A stretch of 64,000 bases of DNA from Mauremys mutica (Eukaryota > Chordata > Testudines > Geoemydidae), in assembly GCF_020497125.1 (NCBI RefSeq), contig NC_059074.1, positions 191,327,415 through 191,391,414 of the forward strand, given 5' to 3'. The translations under genes and the position numbers were made by a program. How positions within the stretch are numbered: position 1 is the stretch's first letter; each line of letters starts with the position of its first letter. The notes below the pieces were generated by a model. It was not told the origin of the DNA. It worked only from the letters and a program-made list of their open reading frames with translations, and ran no database searches. Shown one piece after another: positions 1 to 11,105 of this stretch.

Positions 1-59
1 AGTCATGCAAACATTTCTATCTTCTGGAAGGAACATGAAAATCGAGCACATTTGCCAGT

Positions 60-1595
60 GAGGCTCTCACAGCTGGGTGTATGTCCAGCTGTCATTGTGA
101 AACATCTCCTTTGGGGTGGAGTGCCTGGGGTACTGCGACAACCCTGGAATATGCGAGGAATGTGTGGGGAGCGCCTGTAAGGCAGTTCTGTATGGGCTGC
201 AGAGGGAGGTGAGCATGGATGTGTTCTGCCCAAAGTTCAGTCAGGGACCTCAACATGTTTGCTCCCTGCTATCTACTTGCAAAACAAAGCAAGAGGATGG
301 CAGCACCTCCTGGAACGCGTCTTCCTTACTCCTCTTGTTTCATCTCCTTATCAGCCTGAGCCACTCAGCTGGTGTGCAGGAGGAGACCCTCAAGGGCACA
401 TTGGCACATGCTAAGGAAACAATAGACAAAGGCAATATTGTGAGTGCAGTCACACTCTTGATCCAAACAGGTTAGAAACACAACTTTCTCACCTTCCCTT
501 GGCAGGCATACAGCATGGCGGGAGCCCCAGCCCTGGTTAGTTTGGGCTTGGGGATAGGCGGTTTCAGTGGGGTATCACTGCACGCACATAGGGCTACTAT
601 TGTGAATACTGGCACTGTTTTCCACAGGCGGGGGTGATAGCTGATATCTTGCTCCTGAGGGTGACCAAGGATGCAAGAGTGCAGCTTCTGCATGTGTGTG
701 GCTACAGACCGGGTCTGCATGCTGCTCTCATATGTGCGGCTACGGTGCCTGCAGAAGTAATTGCCGATTGACGTGGTTAAATTTCCTACAGTGGCAGAAA
801 AAACAAAGCAGCCCTCCCAATAAACCTTCGGCAGAGGATTGCAGATTACTTCCAGGAAAGTTTCCTAGAGATCCGTGTGAAGGATTCCCGGGACATCCCG
901 ATGTGCATAAAGAAACTTTTCTGCAGGGCCCCCTCTGCCTAACTGCACAGGGGAATGAGGAGCAGATACAATCTGTACCTATGTTGGATATTTCAATCCC
1001 TTTTCTGTCCTGATTTAAAAAAAAAAAAAGCAGAGCATTACCACATGCATCCCTGTTGTATCGAAGCACAAGGAAAACTTACCAGAGCTTCCCTCTCCTG
1101 CATCAGGCGTGCCCAAGCCAGAGTGCTGGGACTGGCTAGACCCCTCCAGAGTCAACAAAGAGGTCCTGGCTCACCACGCCACCAGATGTCCCTGTTACCT
1201 GTCCCCCATCCTCCTCCAAATCCACTTCCTCATCCACCACATTGTCCTCGGGGTTCACTCTGCTGGCCACTGTCTCCAGCCCCACCAAACTGTCCACAGG
1301 GCTTGTGGAGGTGGGGTTGCTTCCAAGGATGGCGTGGAAGCAGCATGTCTTTGGCACTTCATCAGAGTGACTATTGGCCTCCCTTGCCTTCTAGTATTCC
1401 TGCCTCAGCTCCTTGATTTTTGCACGGCACTGCTGCATGTCCCTATCGTACCCCGTCTCCTCCACGCCACAAGCAATCAGCCTGTATATACCAAAGTTCC
1501 CGCGGCTGGAGCGGTCCTCTCCTCCACAGACCCAACAGATCCACCACCTCCGGTGTATTCCAGGCAGGAGCGTGTTTGCTGTGGGGAGGCAGCAT
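60..1595 (-). pseudogene. Myb/SANT-like DNA-binding protein of Harbinger relic, two exons, frameshifted
   Basis: Exon 1 runs from ATG at 1595-1593 to about 1083. It starts MLPPHSKHAPAWNTPEVV, matching the intact protein's start at 53407 (MPPRGKRAPAWSTGELQ). After a frameshift it continues GYDRDMQQCRAKIKELRQE, matching GHDRDAVQCRVKVKELR. A GTAAG donor follows at 1082. A pyrimidine-rich acceptor ends at 411 and exon 2 contains RSKEDAFQEVL and LRSLTELWAEHIHAHLP, matching SKEDMLKTVLN and IESLVAMQAEHYHATPP of the intact exon 2. Several frameshifts and stops are present. In Harbinger transposons a Myb-like protein works with the transposase in DNA binding and nuclear entry. The intron (1082-411) holds the opposite-strand gene at 515-942. 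Confidence 0.8.
515..942 (+). pseudogene. Relic of the third (antisense, intron-nested) Harbinger gene
   Basis: A short first exon 515-535 encodes seven codons (MAGAPAL) and ends at a GTTAGT donor. A TTTTCCACAG acceptor ends at 627. The second exon 628-942 is 105 codons including the final stop, with two in-frame stops at about residues 48 and 51. Its protein aligns without gaps to the minus-strand exon 54327-54025 of the complete Harbinger copy: 41 of 100 positions are identical by hand count. Best blocks are LLRVTKDARVQLLHVCGYRP and AALPINLRQRIADYF, against LLRVTREQRGALLEQCGFRP and VALPINLRRHIAHAL. Both splice acceptors fall at the same alignment position. The gene lies in the intron of the minus-strand Myb-like gene, as in the complete copy. 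One stop replaces a conserved Trp codon. The function is unknown. Confidence 0.75.
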
Positions 1596-1991
1596 GGTCA
1601 GCTGGACAGATGATATGTGAGCACTCCACGTCGAGCAAACAGAGAGAGCAATTTCAAAAATTCCTGGGACTTTAAAAGGGGAGGGATGCATGCCTTTGTA
1701 TCCCGCTGCATGGCAGCGGAGTGCAAACCAGTGACCAGAGCGGTCACGATGGGCATTGTGGGACACCTTCTGGAAGCCACTTAGGGTGACATAAGCAATG
1801 CAGTGTCTATACTGACACTGCATCACTCTAATTACATCGCCCTAAGAGCTATGCCTCTCTTCAAGGTCGATTTGTTGTCGGTGTATCAGGAGAGTTAAAC
1901 TGATGGGAGGAGGATTGCAGTGTGTACGCCTCCATAGTTAGGTTGATGTGAGCTGTCTTATGTCAACTTAACTTTGTAGTGTAGACAGCCC

Positions 1992-2792
1992 TAATACTTC
2001 AGAATCCTGGATCCCTGCTGTGAGGTCTGCTCTGCTTTGCACCCTGTCCTCCCCTGATCGAGGCAGGCACGAGGCTGAGGGTAAGGAACAAGCAAACTCT
2101 GTCTTCCAGGAAAAAAAAAGTCTCTAGAATCCTGGGTGTTTGTGATGGTGAAACTGGACAAGATGATCAGGGAAAGTTGTGACTGGATTCAGTGCCACTG
2201 GGAATCGCCTACCTATGGCTGGATCTGAGCCTGGGTGGCTTGTTCTATCGCACCATTATGCAGCGGTTCCATGCTTTAGCGTGTGAGTCCAGACTGCTGT
2301 TGGCTTTCCACCCAGGCTCTAAAAATCGGGCATGTAAAATTTTCCCTGCACAGTTACTGCATGCTTGGGCCCACAGCACATACGTATGGCTTGGAAGGAT
2401 TAGCCTCTGACAACATGTACAAATACAAATTATAAAGGGAAAAGCTAGTCATTGGTATAAAATGAAGGATGTGAAACTACTTTAAAAATTGGGGGGGGGC
2501 AGGGTGGATATATTGGGGACTTGTGTACTGGTCCATATTCTCAGTCCCTCTTTTCTGCACTTTAAGCCACCTTTGCACTCATATTCTGGGGAGCTCTGAA
2601 TTTCTTTTGCTTCACACAGCCTGTTATGTACCCTACGAAGCAGAGAGTAGCCATAGAACTTGGAACTCCAGACAAACTCCTTTTCCACACTACTTTATGT
2701 CTTTTCCTCTCCAGTGTGCTCCCAACACGAGGGCTTGGTATACCTTAAGCTTGCTCTACTCCACCAGGGAAGATTGCTCTTCAAGGAGTATT
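1992..2792. other. No recognised gene or repeat
   Basis: I see ordinary mixed-composition DNA, a short G run near 2490 and no open frame with protein-like content. Nothing here can be assigned. Confidence 0.4.
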
Positions 2793-3079
2793 CCAGTATT
2801 GCTGACCCCCATGTTCCAAAATCATGAGAGTGGCTTAAAAATCATGAAATTTTAAAATATATTAAATGTGGGGTATTTTTATTTGGTTTCTGAACCTTTA
2901 AGATGCACTCTGTTTGCATTTGCAGGCATTTCACCACAAGCAGGAGGCTAGTAACTTACTTTTTTGAAAAATGAAAGATGAAATATTTGTTTCCAGATCA
3001 CTTGCTTCCAGGAGCTGGGGATTTAGGAAAAACACCAGATGTCATGAGACTCACAATCAGAATGAGTTGGCAACACTGG
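2793..3079. mobile_element. MITE-like DNA element, 287 bp
   Basis: The ends read CCAGTATTGCTGAC and, reverse-complemented, CCAGTGTTGCCAAC, an imperfect terminal inverted repeat of 14 bases. TATT flanks both sides (2789-2792 and 3080-3083), a possible 4-bp target duplication. The interior mentions catgag/catgac motifs near both ends but no coding frame. The superfamily cannot be assigned from this. Confidence 0.5.
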
Positions 3080-4394
3080 TATTCCCAGAGGGACATTTCC
3101 TCCCACACTCCAAGCCCCTTACACTGCCAGAGCAACATAAAGTGTAACTGGGAGTCAGGCCCATGTAATACCTATTGGGAGATGAGAACTTGTTTTGGAT
3201 AGATCAGTTTTTCAGATCACTGAGGTTTGCATAAATGAGGTCTCTCTGTAAACTGATACATGAAAAGAGAGAGAAGAAGAAAACAAGGTAAGAAGGAAAT
3301 GTATCTGAATAGCATTACTGTTTATAACTTTTTAGGTACTGTTGTCAAAACAGACTTAATGGGAAGCTATCATTAGACAGAAAGGAGCTGACAGATGGTA
3401 GGTCTTTGGTACCTTAAATTACAGGTGATACAGTTGTGTTTTGGGGATTCATTTTTCATAAGAGACCCCCACAACAGCTGTTCAGGTACCTTATTTTTTC
3501 ATATATGTTCCACTTTGGAAGTTCCAGATAAAATACACAGACTTCTAATTAGCATATTCTTTCTTTTTTTTTTTTTTTAAAAAGAGAGAGTGAGAGAGTG
3601 CTGTAATTATCTTCCTGGATCTCATGAGGCAAAATTGACACTATTTTAACTTTTAAGACTTTTTTTTTACAATTTTTTAAATTAGATTAATTTTGTATAG
3701 CACATTATTAAACTTGAAAAGCATTTTAATTCAGCTTGATTGGAATATCATGGAGATCTTAAGCTTATACATGTAGGCAGAACTGGAAGCAAGAATTATC
3801 CAGTAGCATTATCTTTTAATGGCTGTTTCTATTTTTATCCCAAATTCAATAATAGCTAAAATCTTATGTGGTATATGGCAAAAACATCACCGATGGTTCA
3901 GTTAGCAGACAAAAGGACACATTCAGAGACATCTAATTTCAACAACGCTTTTTTAGATGAATTTAGAATAATGCCAAATCAACTTTTTGTTTTGTTCTTT
4001 TCTTGAAATAATTAAAAGATATGATGGTTAACAGATAATCAGTTGCCAGTGGACAAAGGTAAAGCAAGTTCATTACTGTATACTTTGGATTCCCCCAGAG
4101 TGATCATAGATACTCATCCCCTGGGGTATTCCCTGTGGTTTTGACCGATTAATATAGGGTATTTTGTTTTGTTTTTAAAGGGAGAGGTAGTATATTCATG
4201 CTGGTAAAGTGTAAGAGACTGAAACTGTCTTTTTATCTAAAGGCTACATTAAAAAATTAAAAATTGCATACCTTGCTCATAGAACATGCAGATGAATATA
4301 CAAAAATAAACAATTGCATGCAGTTTCCTAGTGTTTTAATTTGCAGATGAATTTGCAATTGCCTGTTTTCAGCATGCAGCTGCACATCTTTGCA
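3080..4394. other. AT-rich DNA without gene
   Basis: Long A and T runs (for example 3563-3578 and 3660-3670) and low complexity. No protein-like frame, RNA gene or clear repeat boundary was found. Confidence 0.4.
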
Positions 4395-4591
4395 GTGTTG
4401 TTGTAGCCATGTTGGTACCAGGGTCCCAAGGTGGTTACATGGGGGTCATGAGCTGTCAGCTCTGTGGTGCTGACAGCCCCAAGCCCCCATTAAATTAAAT
4501 TACCCCCCATTTTTCATTTTTAAGTGGGGGTCACACTCAGAGGTTTGGTGTGAAAGGGGTCACCAATACAAAAAGTTTTTGAAAACCACTG
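4395..4591. mobile_element. hAT-like element fragment
   Basis: The right end reads, on the minus strand, CAGTGGTTTTCAAAAAC, the CAGTGGTTnTCAA form typical of Charlie-like hAT termini. The left terminus is not found, so the copy is truncated or rearranged. CR1-derived sequence follows immediately at 4592. Confidence 0.45.
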
Positions 4592-4715
4592 ATCTAGTCT
4601 GACCTCCTGCACGCTGCAGGCCAGAGAACCTCACCCACCCATTGTTGTAACAGACCCCTAACCTCAGGCAGAGTTACTGAAGTCCTCAAATCATGGTTTA
4701 AAGACCGTTATAGCG
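4592..4715 (-). mobile_element. CR1 LINE 3'-region fragment
   Basis: On the minus strand it carries the typical CR1 end sequence GTGCAGGAGGTCAGACTAGAT. It is cut at 4592 by the hAT-like end, before the usual 3' tail. Confidence 0.6.
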
Positions 4716-5548
4716 AATTCACCATTTACACTAGTTTAAACCTGCAAGTGACTCACACCCCATGCTGCAGAAGAAGGTGAAACTCTCCCGTTCCCAAGGT
4801 CTTTGCCAATCTGACCCGAGAGAAAATTCCTTCCCCACCCTCAAATATGGTGTTTCTTTTCTTCTCTCAGCCCTCGTTTGTATCATGGGTAAAATGGGTT
4901 CTCGCATGTGCCAGAGGGTGCTTTTGAGCACACTTACCCATTTTGTGACTGGAAATTTGGTTGCTTGCATGCAACAGCTGCATGCACAATTTTAGAAGTA
5001 TCAGTTCAAGACTAGCTTTGAAAATTGGGCCTTAAGGCTCGCTTTATAGTCTTCAGGGGGAGCTCCTGGGTTCTGAGTAGTTACATAGGTGCTTAAATAT
5101 GTAGCCTGACTACAGGCATTCAGTTTTGAAAATCTTGGCGTATCTATCTAGAGTGAGATCCTGGCCCCTGCCTTGGCCTCTTTATGCCAAGTAAAAGGGC
5201 CAGAGCAGTGTTAAGAGGCTCTAAAAGTCCCAGATCTGACCAGAGGAAAATTCTCCTGGTGCAGGCAAGCACTGTAGGATACAGTAACAAGGCTGCCTTT
5301 TTGAGGACCCCTTTGTAAACTCTGATATGGGGCTGAAGGTGGGATGGGAGGCGATTATTGACAGAGCCACAGCACAGTGCTGCAGCTTACAGGGCTGGTC
5401 AGGTTTTAATTTCAACAGGCCTCCAAGGAAGTCTAAGTTATGTTCCAGTCACTGGAGCACCTCAGTATTGAGGGAAGCATAAAGGTGGCTTAAAGTCACC
5501 TTAGCCTTACCTCCTCCTGGGCTCTGAGTTCTGTGTTGCACCTCTTGT
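4716..5548. other. No recognised gene
   Basis: Mixed sequence with no protein-like frame and no identified repeat. Confidence 0.35.
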
Positions 5549-6885
5549 AGATTCATAGATTCCAAGGTCAGAAGGGACCATTGTGATCATCTACTCTGAC
5601 CTCCTGTGTAACAGAGGCCATAGAACTTCCCCAAAATAATTCCTAGAGCAGATCTTCTAGAAAAGCATCCAATATTGATTTTAAAATGGTCAGTGATGGA
5701 GAATCCACCTTGATAAAGTGTTCCAATGGTTTATTATCCTCCCCATTAAAAATGTACACCTTATTACCAGTCTCAATTTGTCTAGTTTCAACTTCCAGTC
5801 ATTGGATCATGCTATACCTTTCTCTGCTAGATTGAAGAGCCCTTTATGAAATATGTCTCCCATGTAAATACTTATAGACCATAATCAAGTCACCCCTTAG
5901 CCATCTCTTTGTTATGCTAAATAGATTGAGCTCCTTGATTCTGTCACTACAAGGTAGGTTTTCTAAATCTTTAATAATCCTTGTGGATCTTCTCTGGACC
6001 CTCTCCAATTTATCAACACCCTTCTTGAATTATGGGTGCCAAAACTGGATACAGTATTCCAGCAGTGGTCACAACAGTGCCAAATACAGAGGTGAAATAA
6101 CCTCTCTACTCCTACTAAAAATTCCCTTGTTTATCCAGCCAAGGATTACATTAGCTCTTTTGGCCACATCACCACAATGGGAGCTCATGTTCAGCTGATT
6201 ATCCACCTGACCCCAAATATTGTTCAGAGTTAGTGCTTCACTGAATGAAACACGGGCCTTGACCCCAGGAGCAGCCATGTTTCAGCCCTCCACTTGGCAT
6301 CCTGCTGACAACTGCTGACTTAGAATCATGAAGCCCAGCCCCAGTTTGAGGCTCCGCCCTGACGACCCATTGGTGGAGTCCCAAAGCAGCTAATTGGCCG
6401 GCTGGTCCTACTCAAGCCAGCAACAGGAATAGGAAACTGTCTGAACAACTGGGATTCACCCTGTTCTAGACTGTTCCTTGTGCCTCCTGCTCCAAGGGCT
6501 TAGCTCCTGACATCTGGCTTGTGGTTCTTAGCTCCTGACATCTGGCTTGTGGTTCTTATCTCCCATGGTTTGCATCTTGTCTCTGACCCCTGTGGTCTTC
6601 TGATCCACCCTGACTCTTGCCTCCTAATTGTGGGCTCCAGCTCTGGCCACAAGGCCTGGCTGCCTACAACCAGGCCCTGACAGATAGAGGCACCCATCCC
6701 GTAAGTCTAGCCTACGTTCTTTGTACCTAGATGTGTACATTTAATTGTAGCCATATTAAAATGTATATTGTTTACTTGCACCCAGTTTACCAAGCAATCC
6801 AGAGCACTTTTTATTAGTGACCTCTCCTCTTCACAACTTATCACTCCCATAATTTTTCTGTCATCTGCAAACTTATATCAGTGAT
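5549..6885 (-). mobile_element. CR1 LINE copy (3' half), interrupted by an LTR
   Basis: The 3' end at about 5551 starts, in plus orientation, with ATTCATAGATTCCAAGGTCA, a CR1 tail. Minus-strand sequence up to about 6241 covers the C-terminal part of the reverse transcriptase gene. It resumes at 6683 and runs to about 6885, near the region coding for the RT active-site strand. The reading frame is broken many times. An LTR (6242-6682) interrupts it. Confidence 0.8.
6242..6682. mobile_element. Solo LTR inserted in CR1
   Basis: CR1 sequence is continuous on both sides of this block. The block begins TGAATGAAACACGGG and ends CAGGCCCTGACA, a TG...CA LTR format. I could not match a target duplication (TTCAC left, GATAG right), so the boundaries are inferred. 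A 28-base tandem duplication beginning TTAGCTCCTGACATCTGG lies at 6500-6555. Confidence 0.55.
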
Positions 6886-7560
6886 GCTCTTAAGGGCACA
6901 AAGAAACTATTCCACTGCATGGAAAAAATAGGAAGTATAGCAAAAGGCCACCCTGGCTTAACTAGGAGATCTTCAGTGATCTGAAACTCAAAAAAGAGCC
7001 CCACAAAAATGGAAACTAGGGCAAAGGATGGATATAAACAAATAACACAACTATATAGGGACAACATTAGAAAGGCCAACACACAAAATTAGATTAAACT
7101 AGCTAGAGACACACAGAGTAACAAGAAAATATTCTACAAATACATTGGAAGCAAAAGGAGACCAAGAACAGGGTTGGCCCAGTACTAATTAGGGGGGAAA
7201 AACAATAACAGAAAATGTGGAAATGGCAGTAGTGCTAAATGACTTTTTTGTTTCAATTTTCACCAAAAAGTTTTGTAGCAATTGGATGTCTAACTTAGTA
7301 AATACCAGTGAAAATGAGGTAGGATCAGAGGCTAAAATAGGGAAAGAACAAGTTAAAGATTAGTTAGAGAAGTTAGATGTCACCAGAGCCTGATGAAATA
7401 CATCCTAGAATACTCAAGGAGCTGACTGAGGAGGTATCTGAGCAATTAGCGATTATCTTAAAAAAGTCATGGAAGTCATCTTAACTTCAGTACCCAGAAA
7501 GATAATGGAGCAAATAATTAAGCAATCAGTTTGTAAACACTTAGAAGATAATAAGGTGAT
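6886..7560 (+). mobile_element. CR1 LINE fragment, opposite orientation to both neighbours
   Basis: Plus-strand sequence covers the region between the endonuclease and the RT domain, including frames resembling FYKYIGSKRRPRTG and CKHLEDNKVI. It parallels the plus-strand copy at 37195-37840. It abuts minus-strand CR1 sequence on both sides; with the left neighbour it could be one insertion with an inverted 5' part. Confidence 0.75.
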
Positions 7561-7828
7561 TTATCTAATTCTTGTTTTGAACCCAGTTATACTTTTGGCC
7601 TTTACAACATTCCCTGGTAATGAGTTGTGTGGAGAAGTATTTCCTTTTGTTTGTTTGTTTTTTAAATTTGCTGCCTGTTACTTTCATTGGGTGACCCCTG
7701 GTTCTTTTGTTATGTGAAGGGGTCAATAACACTTACTTTCTCTGCACCATTCATGATTTTATAGACCTTTATCATATTATCCCCTTAGTTGTTTCTCTTC
7801 TAACTTGAACAGGCCCAGTCCTTATAAT

Positions 7829-7979
7829 CAGAGGTGCTGACTTTCTAATGATCCGCAGAGGGTGGGAGGTGCTGGGGGGAGGGGTAGGAGCTTATTAGGG
7901 GGTTGCTGATGGATGTTCAGTACCCACCATTTTTTCCCTGGGTGCTCCAGAGCTGGAGCACCCACGGAGTCAGTGTCTG
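7829..7979. mobile_element. hAT-type MITE, 151 bp, in CR1
   Basis: The ends CAGAGGTGCTGACT and, reverse-complemented, CAGACACTGACTCC form a short imperfect inverted repeat. The flanks CTTATAAT (7821-7828) and TTTTTAAT (7980-7987) match at 6 of 8 bases, a decayed 8-bp hAT target duplication. CR1 sequence continues on both sides. Confidence 0.6.
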
Positions 7980-8276
7980 TTTTTAATCTTTCCTCAGATG
8001 GAAGCTTTTCCATATGCTTAATTACTTTTTGTTCCCCTTCGCTGTACCTTTGCCAAGTCTAATAGATTTTTTTTGAGATGGGGTGACCAGAACTTCATGC
8101 AGTATTCAAGGTATAGGTGCACCATGGATTTATATAGTGACATTATGGTAGTTTCTGACTTATCTATCACTTTCCTAATGGTTCCTAAGTATGTTAGCTT
8201 TTTTCACTGCTACAGCACATCGAGCAGATATTTTCAGAGAACTGTCCTCACTGACTCCAAGATTTTCCTTGTGTGG

Positions 8277-9074
8277 TGTCGAGGTTCCTTCCCCACTCTG
8301 AACTCGGGTACAGATGTGGGGACCTGCATGAAAGACCACTAAGCTTATTTTTACCAGCTTAGGTTAAAATTTTTTCCAAGACACAACTTCCAACTTGAAC
8401 AGTATGCTGCCACCACCAAGTGATTTAAACAAACATTCACTGAGGGCCACTTGGAGCCCTACCTTCCCCAAATATCTCCCCAAGCCCCTACACCCCCTTT
8501 CCTGGGGAGGCTTGAGAACAATATCCTCACCACTTGCTACAGGTGAACACAGACCCAAACCCTTGGATCTTAAGAACAATGAAAAATCAATCAGGTTCTT
8601 AAAAGAAGAATTTTAATTAAAGAAAAGGTAAAAGAATTGCCTCTGTAAAATCAGGATGGTAAGTACTTTACAGAATAACAAAAGACTCAGGAACACGGAG
8701 GATTTCCCCTCTAGGCAAAACCTTAAAGTTACAAAAACAGGGATAAACCTCCCTCTTAGCACAGGGAAAAATTCACAAGCTAAAACAAAAGGTAATGTAA
8801 CACATTTCTTTTCTGCTATTACTTACTATTTCTGCAAGACTAGATGCTTAGTTCAGATATATTTTCCCCTGCCCTGTTTCCTGACTGGCTGCAACAGACA
8901 CAGACCAAAAACCTTCCTCCACAGATTTGAAAGTATTGTCTCCCCTTATTGGTCCTTTTGGTCAGGTGCCCCCAGGTTATCCAAGCTTCTTAACCCTTTA
9001 CGGGTAAAAGAGGAATTATCCCTTTACAGGGTAAAGAGGGATTTTATGCTACCCTTAGCTGTATGTTTATAACT
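8277..9074 (+). mobile_element. Solo LTR (endogenous-retrovirus type) in CR1
   Basis: This block of about 798 bp interrupts the minus-strand CR1 copy. It starts TGTCGAGGTTCCTTCC and ends near GTATGTTTATAACT; the CA end is lost. Flanks TGTGG (8272-8276) and TATGG (9075-9079) match 4 of 5. There is no second LTR and no viral gene. Orientation is inferred from the TG end only. Confidence 0.6.
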
Positions 9075-9954
9075 TATGGTAGCAGCTAATTTAGACCACA
9101 TAATTTCCTATGTATAGTTAGGATTATGCTTTCCAACATGCATTACTTTGCATTTATCAACACCGAATTTCATCTGCCATTTTGTTCTCAGTCACTCATT
9201 TTTTGTAAGAGCCCTTTGTAACTATTCACAGTCAGATTTTGACTTATCTATCTTGAGTAGTTTTTGTATCATCTGCAAATTTTGTCACCTCACTGTTTAT
9301 TCCCTTTTGCAGATAGTTCATGAATATGTTGAATAGCACTGGTCCCAATACAGACACCTGGGGGACACCACTATTTACCTCTCTCCGTTCTGAAAGTGAC
9401 CATTTATTCCTACCCTTTGTTTCTTATCTTTTAACCAGTTACCGATCCATGAGAGGACATTCCCTTTTATTCCATGACTGCTTACTTTGCTTAAGAGCCT
9501 TTGGTGAGGAACTTTGTAAAAGGCTTTCTGAAAGTCTAAATACACTATATCTACTGGATCTCTCTTGTCCACATGTTTGTTTGACCTTCCTCAAAATAAT
9601 TCTAATAGATTGGTGAGGCATGATTCCTCTTTACAAAAGCTGTGTTTACTCATCCCCAACACATCATGGTCACATATGTGTCTGATAATTCTGTTCTTTA
9701 CTATAATTTCAACCAATTTGCCTGATACTGAAGTTAGGCTTACTGGCCTGTAATTGCCAGGATCGCCTCCCCCCCCCGTCGCTCGTCCTCACTGCCGGTA
9801 AAAAGTGGGAGAGCCATGGCCCCCTGTCACTCCCACCCCATTCCGATGCCCTTCCTCTCCTGACAGGATTCCAGTGAACTTCTGACCATGGGCCCTTGTC
9901 AAGCACAAACTGCCAACCTGTGTAAAGGGCATTGCCTTAATAGCTCTGATAATT

Positions 9955-10265
9955 GGAGCTGATTGGAAAACAGGTTATTTCCTCCCATGGAAAATTTTGA
10001 CACAATGAAAAAATATTTTTGCTGAATTTTTCAACTTTTTGTCAAACCACAAATGGAAAATTTTCAGATGAAGACTAAAAACTTGCAGTTTTCAGCTGAA
10101 AAAGTTTTTGTTTGCAGCCAGGAATTTGTTTTTTGGACAAAACATTTTCTACAAAAAATCATAAATTTCTGTGGAAAACAGATTTTTATATAAAAAGTTT
10201 TGTTTAGACAAAACCTCAATTTCCCATCAAAATAGTTTGACAGAAAATTTTTGACCAGCCTTAGT
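9955..10265. mobile_element. AT-rich MITE-like repeat
   Basis: The ends resemble each other in inverted orientation (GCTGATTGGAAAA left, GCTGGTCAAAAATTTT on the reverse strand at right). The interior repeats AAAATTTT and CAAAA blocks in both orientations. No coding frame is present. Confidence 0.4.
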
Positions 10266-10529
10266 AATAGGGCCTACTGTACCTCTCATTTTTTGTTTGA
10301 TTATGTTAAAAAGCATAAATCAATTTCAGGTAAGTAATCCAGAACAGCAGAACTTTAGGACCCTTCTTAACTTTAATCAACCATTTAAAAGTATTTTGAC
10401 AGTCCTATTTTGTTCAATATTTTTGGAATTTTAACACTAGTCTGTTTGATATCACTTCTTCCTAAGTCAAATTCCCTCCTCGTATTTAGACTGTAAGCTC
10501 TATGCAGCAATGACTATCCTTTGCTCTCT

Positions 10530-10554
10530 GTGTGTGTGTGTGTGTGTGTGTGTG
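10530..10554. repeat. (TG)n microsatellite
   Basis: An uninterrupted TG dinucleotide run of about 25 bases. Confidence 0.9.
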
Positions 10555-10868
10555 TTCCCTGATTTCAGATAAGGCCTTTAGGTGCTACTGTAATACAAAT
10601 AATGAAACGAATGACCCAACTAGTTTGGTGGTTCATTGGTTGAGTGTGTTATTTGATATACTGCTGGAGAGTTCTGAGGAAAAAGATCTGAACTTTCTTT
10701 CTGTCCTGAGCAATTCACATATGCTCTAATTCAGCTCACTTTTTACCTTTCCAACTTGTCTCCAGATTATCAGTCATTATAGAGTCGAATACAGCAAGTG
10801 TCATATTTCCACTGCACTAATAGCTACTCTCACCCACGAGAGTTGTCTCAGAGCTAAGCAGGGAGGCA

Positions 10869-11105
10869 TTTCATGGAGGGTAGGTCCATCAATGGCTATT
10901 AGCCAGGATGGGCAGGGATGGTGTCCCTAGCCTCTGTTTGCCAGAAGCTGGGAATGGATCACTTGATGATTACCTGTTCTGTTCATTCCCTTTGGGGCAC
11001 CTGGCATTGGCCACTTGTCGGAAGACAGGATACTGTGCTAGATGGACCTTTGGTCTGACCCAGTATGGCTGTTCTTGTGTGAACTTTTTTGGCTTCTCAA
11101 GAAAT
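10869..11105 (+). mobile_element. CR1 LINE 3'-end fragment
   Basis: Matches the 3' end of the copy ending at 19741: both contain GGTCCATCAATGGCTATTAG-type sequence (here GGTCCATC, there GGTTCATC), then GGCATTGGCCACT and AGATGGACC..TGGT. It is 5'-truncated and non-coding. Confidence 0.75.

Larger units (their letters stand above)
1..1991 (-). mobile_element. Decayed Harbinger-type DNA transposon, Myb-gene end (left part outside window)
   Basis: The right end at about 1967-1991 reads, on the minus strand, GGGCTGTCTACACTACAAAG, which resembles the terminus of the complete Harbinger copy at 53011. Inside are a broken two-exon Myb/SANT-like gene on the minus strand (1595-60) and a small plus-strand gene (515-942) in its intron. 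This is the same layout as the complete copy in opposite orientation. The transposase end should lie left of position 1 and is not visible, so no target duplication can be checked. The base after the terminus gives TAA, compatible with the TNA-type 3-bp target of this superfamily. Frameshifts and stops show it is dead. Confidence 0.8.
7561..9765 (-). mobile_element. CR1 LINE copy split by a hAT MITE and an LTR
   Basis: Segments 7561-7828, 7980-8276 and 9075-9765 are consecutive parts of one minus-strand CR1 copy. The last includes a frame with YLDFQKAFYKVPHQRLL, the RT motif region, and GTPLFTS on the opposite strand is only its shadow. The extreme 3' tail is missing: the copy begins abruptly at 7561 against inverted CR1 sequence. 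The frame is destroyed by indels and stops. Confidence 0.8.
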
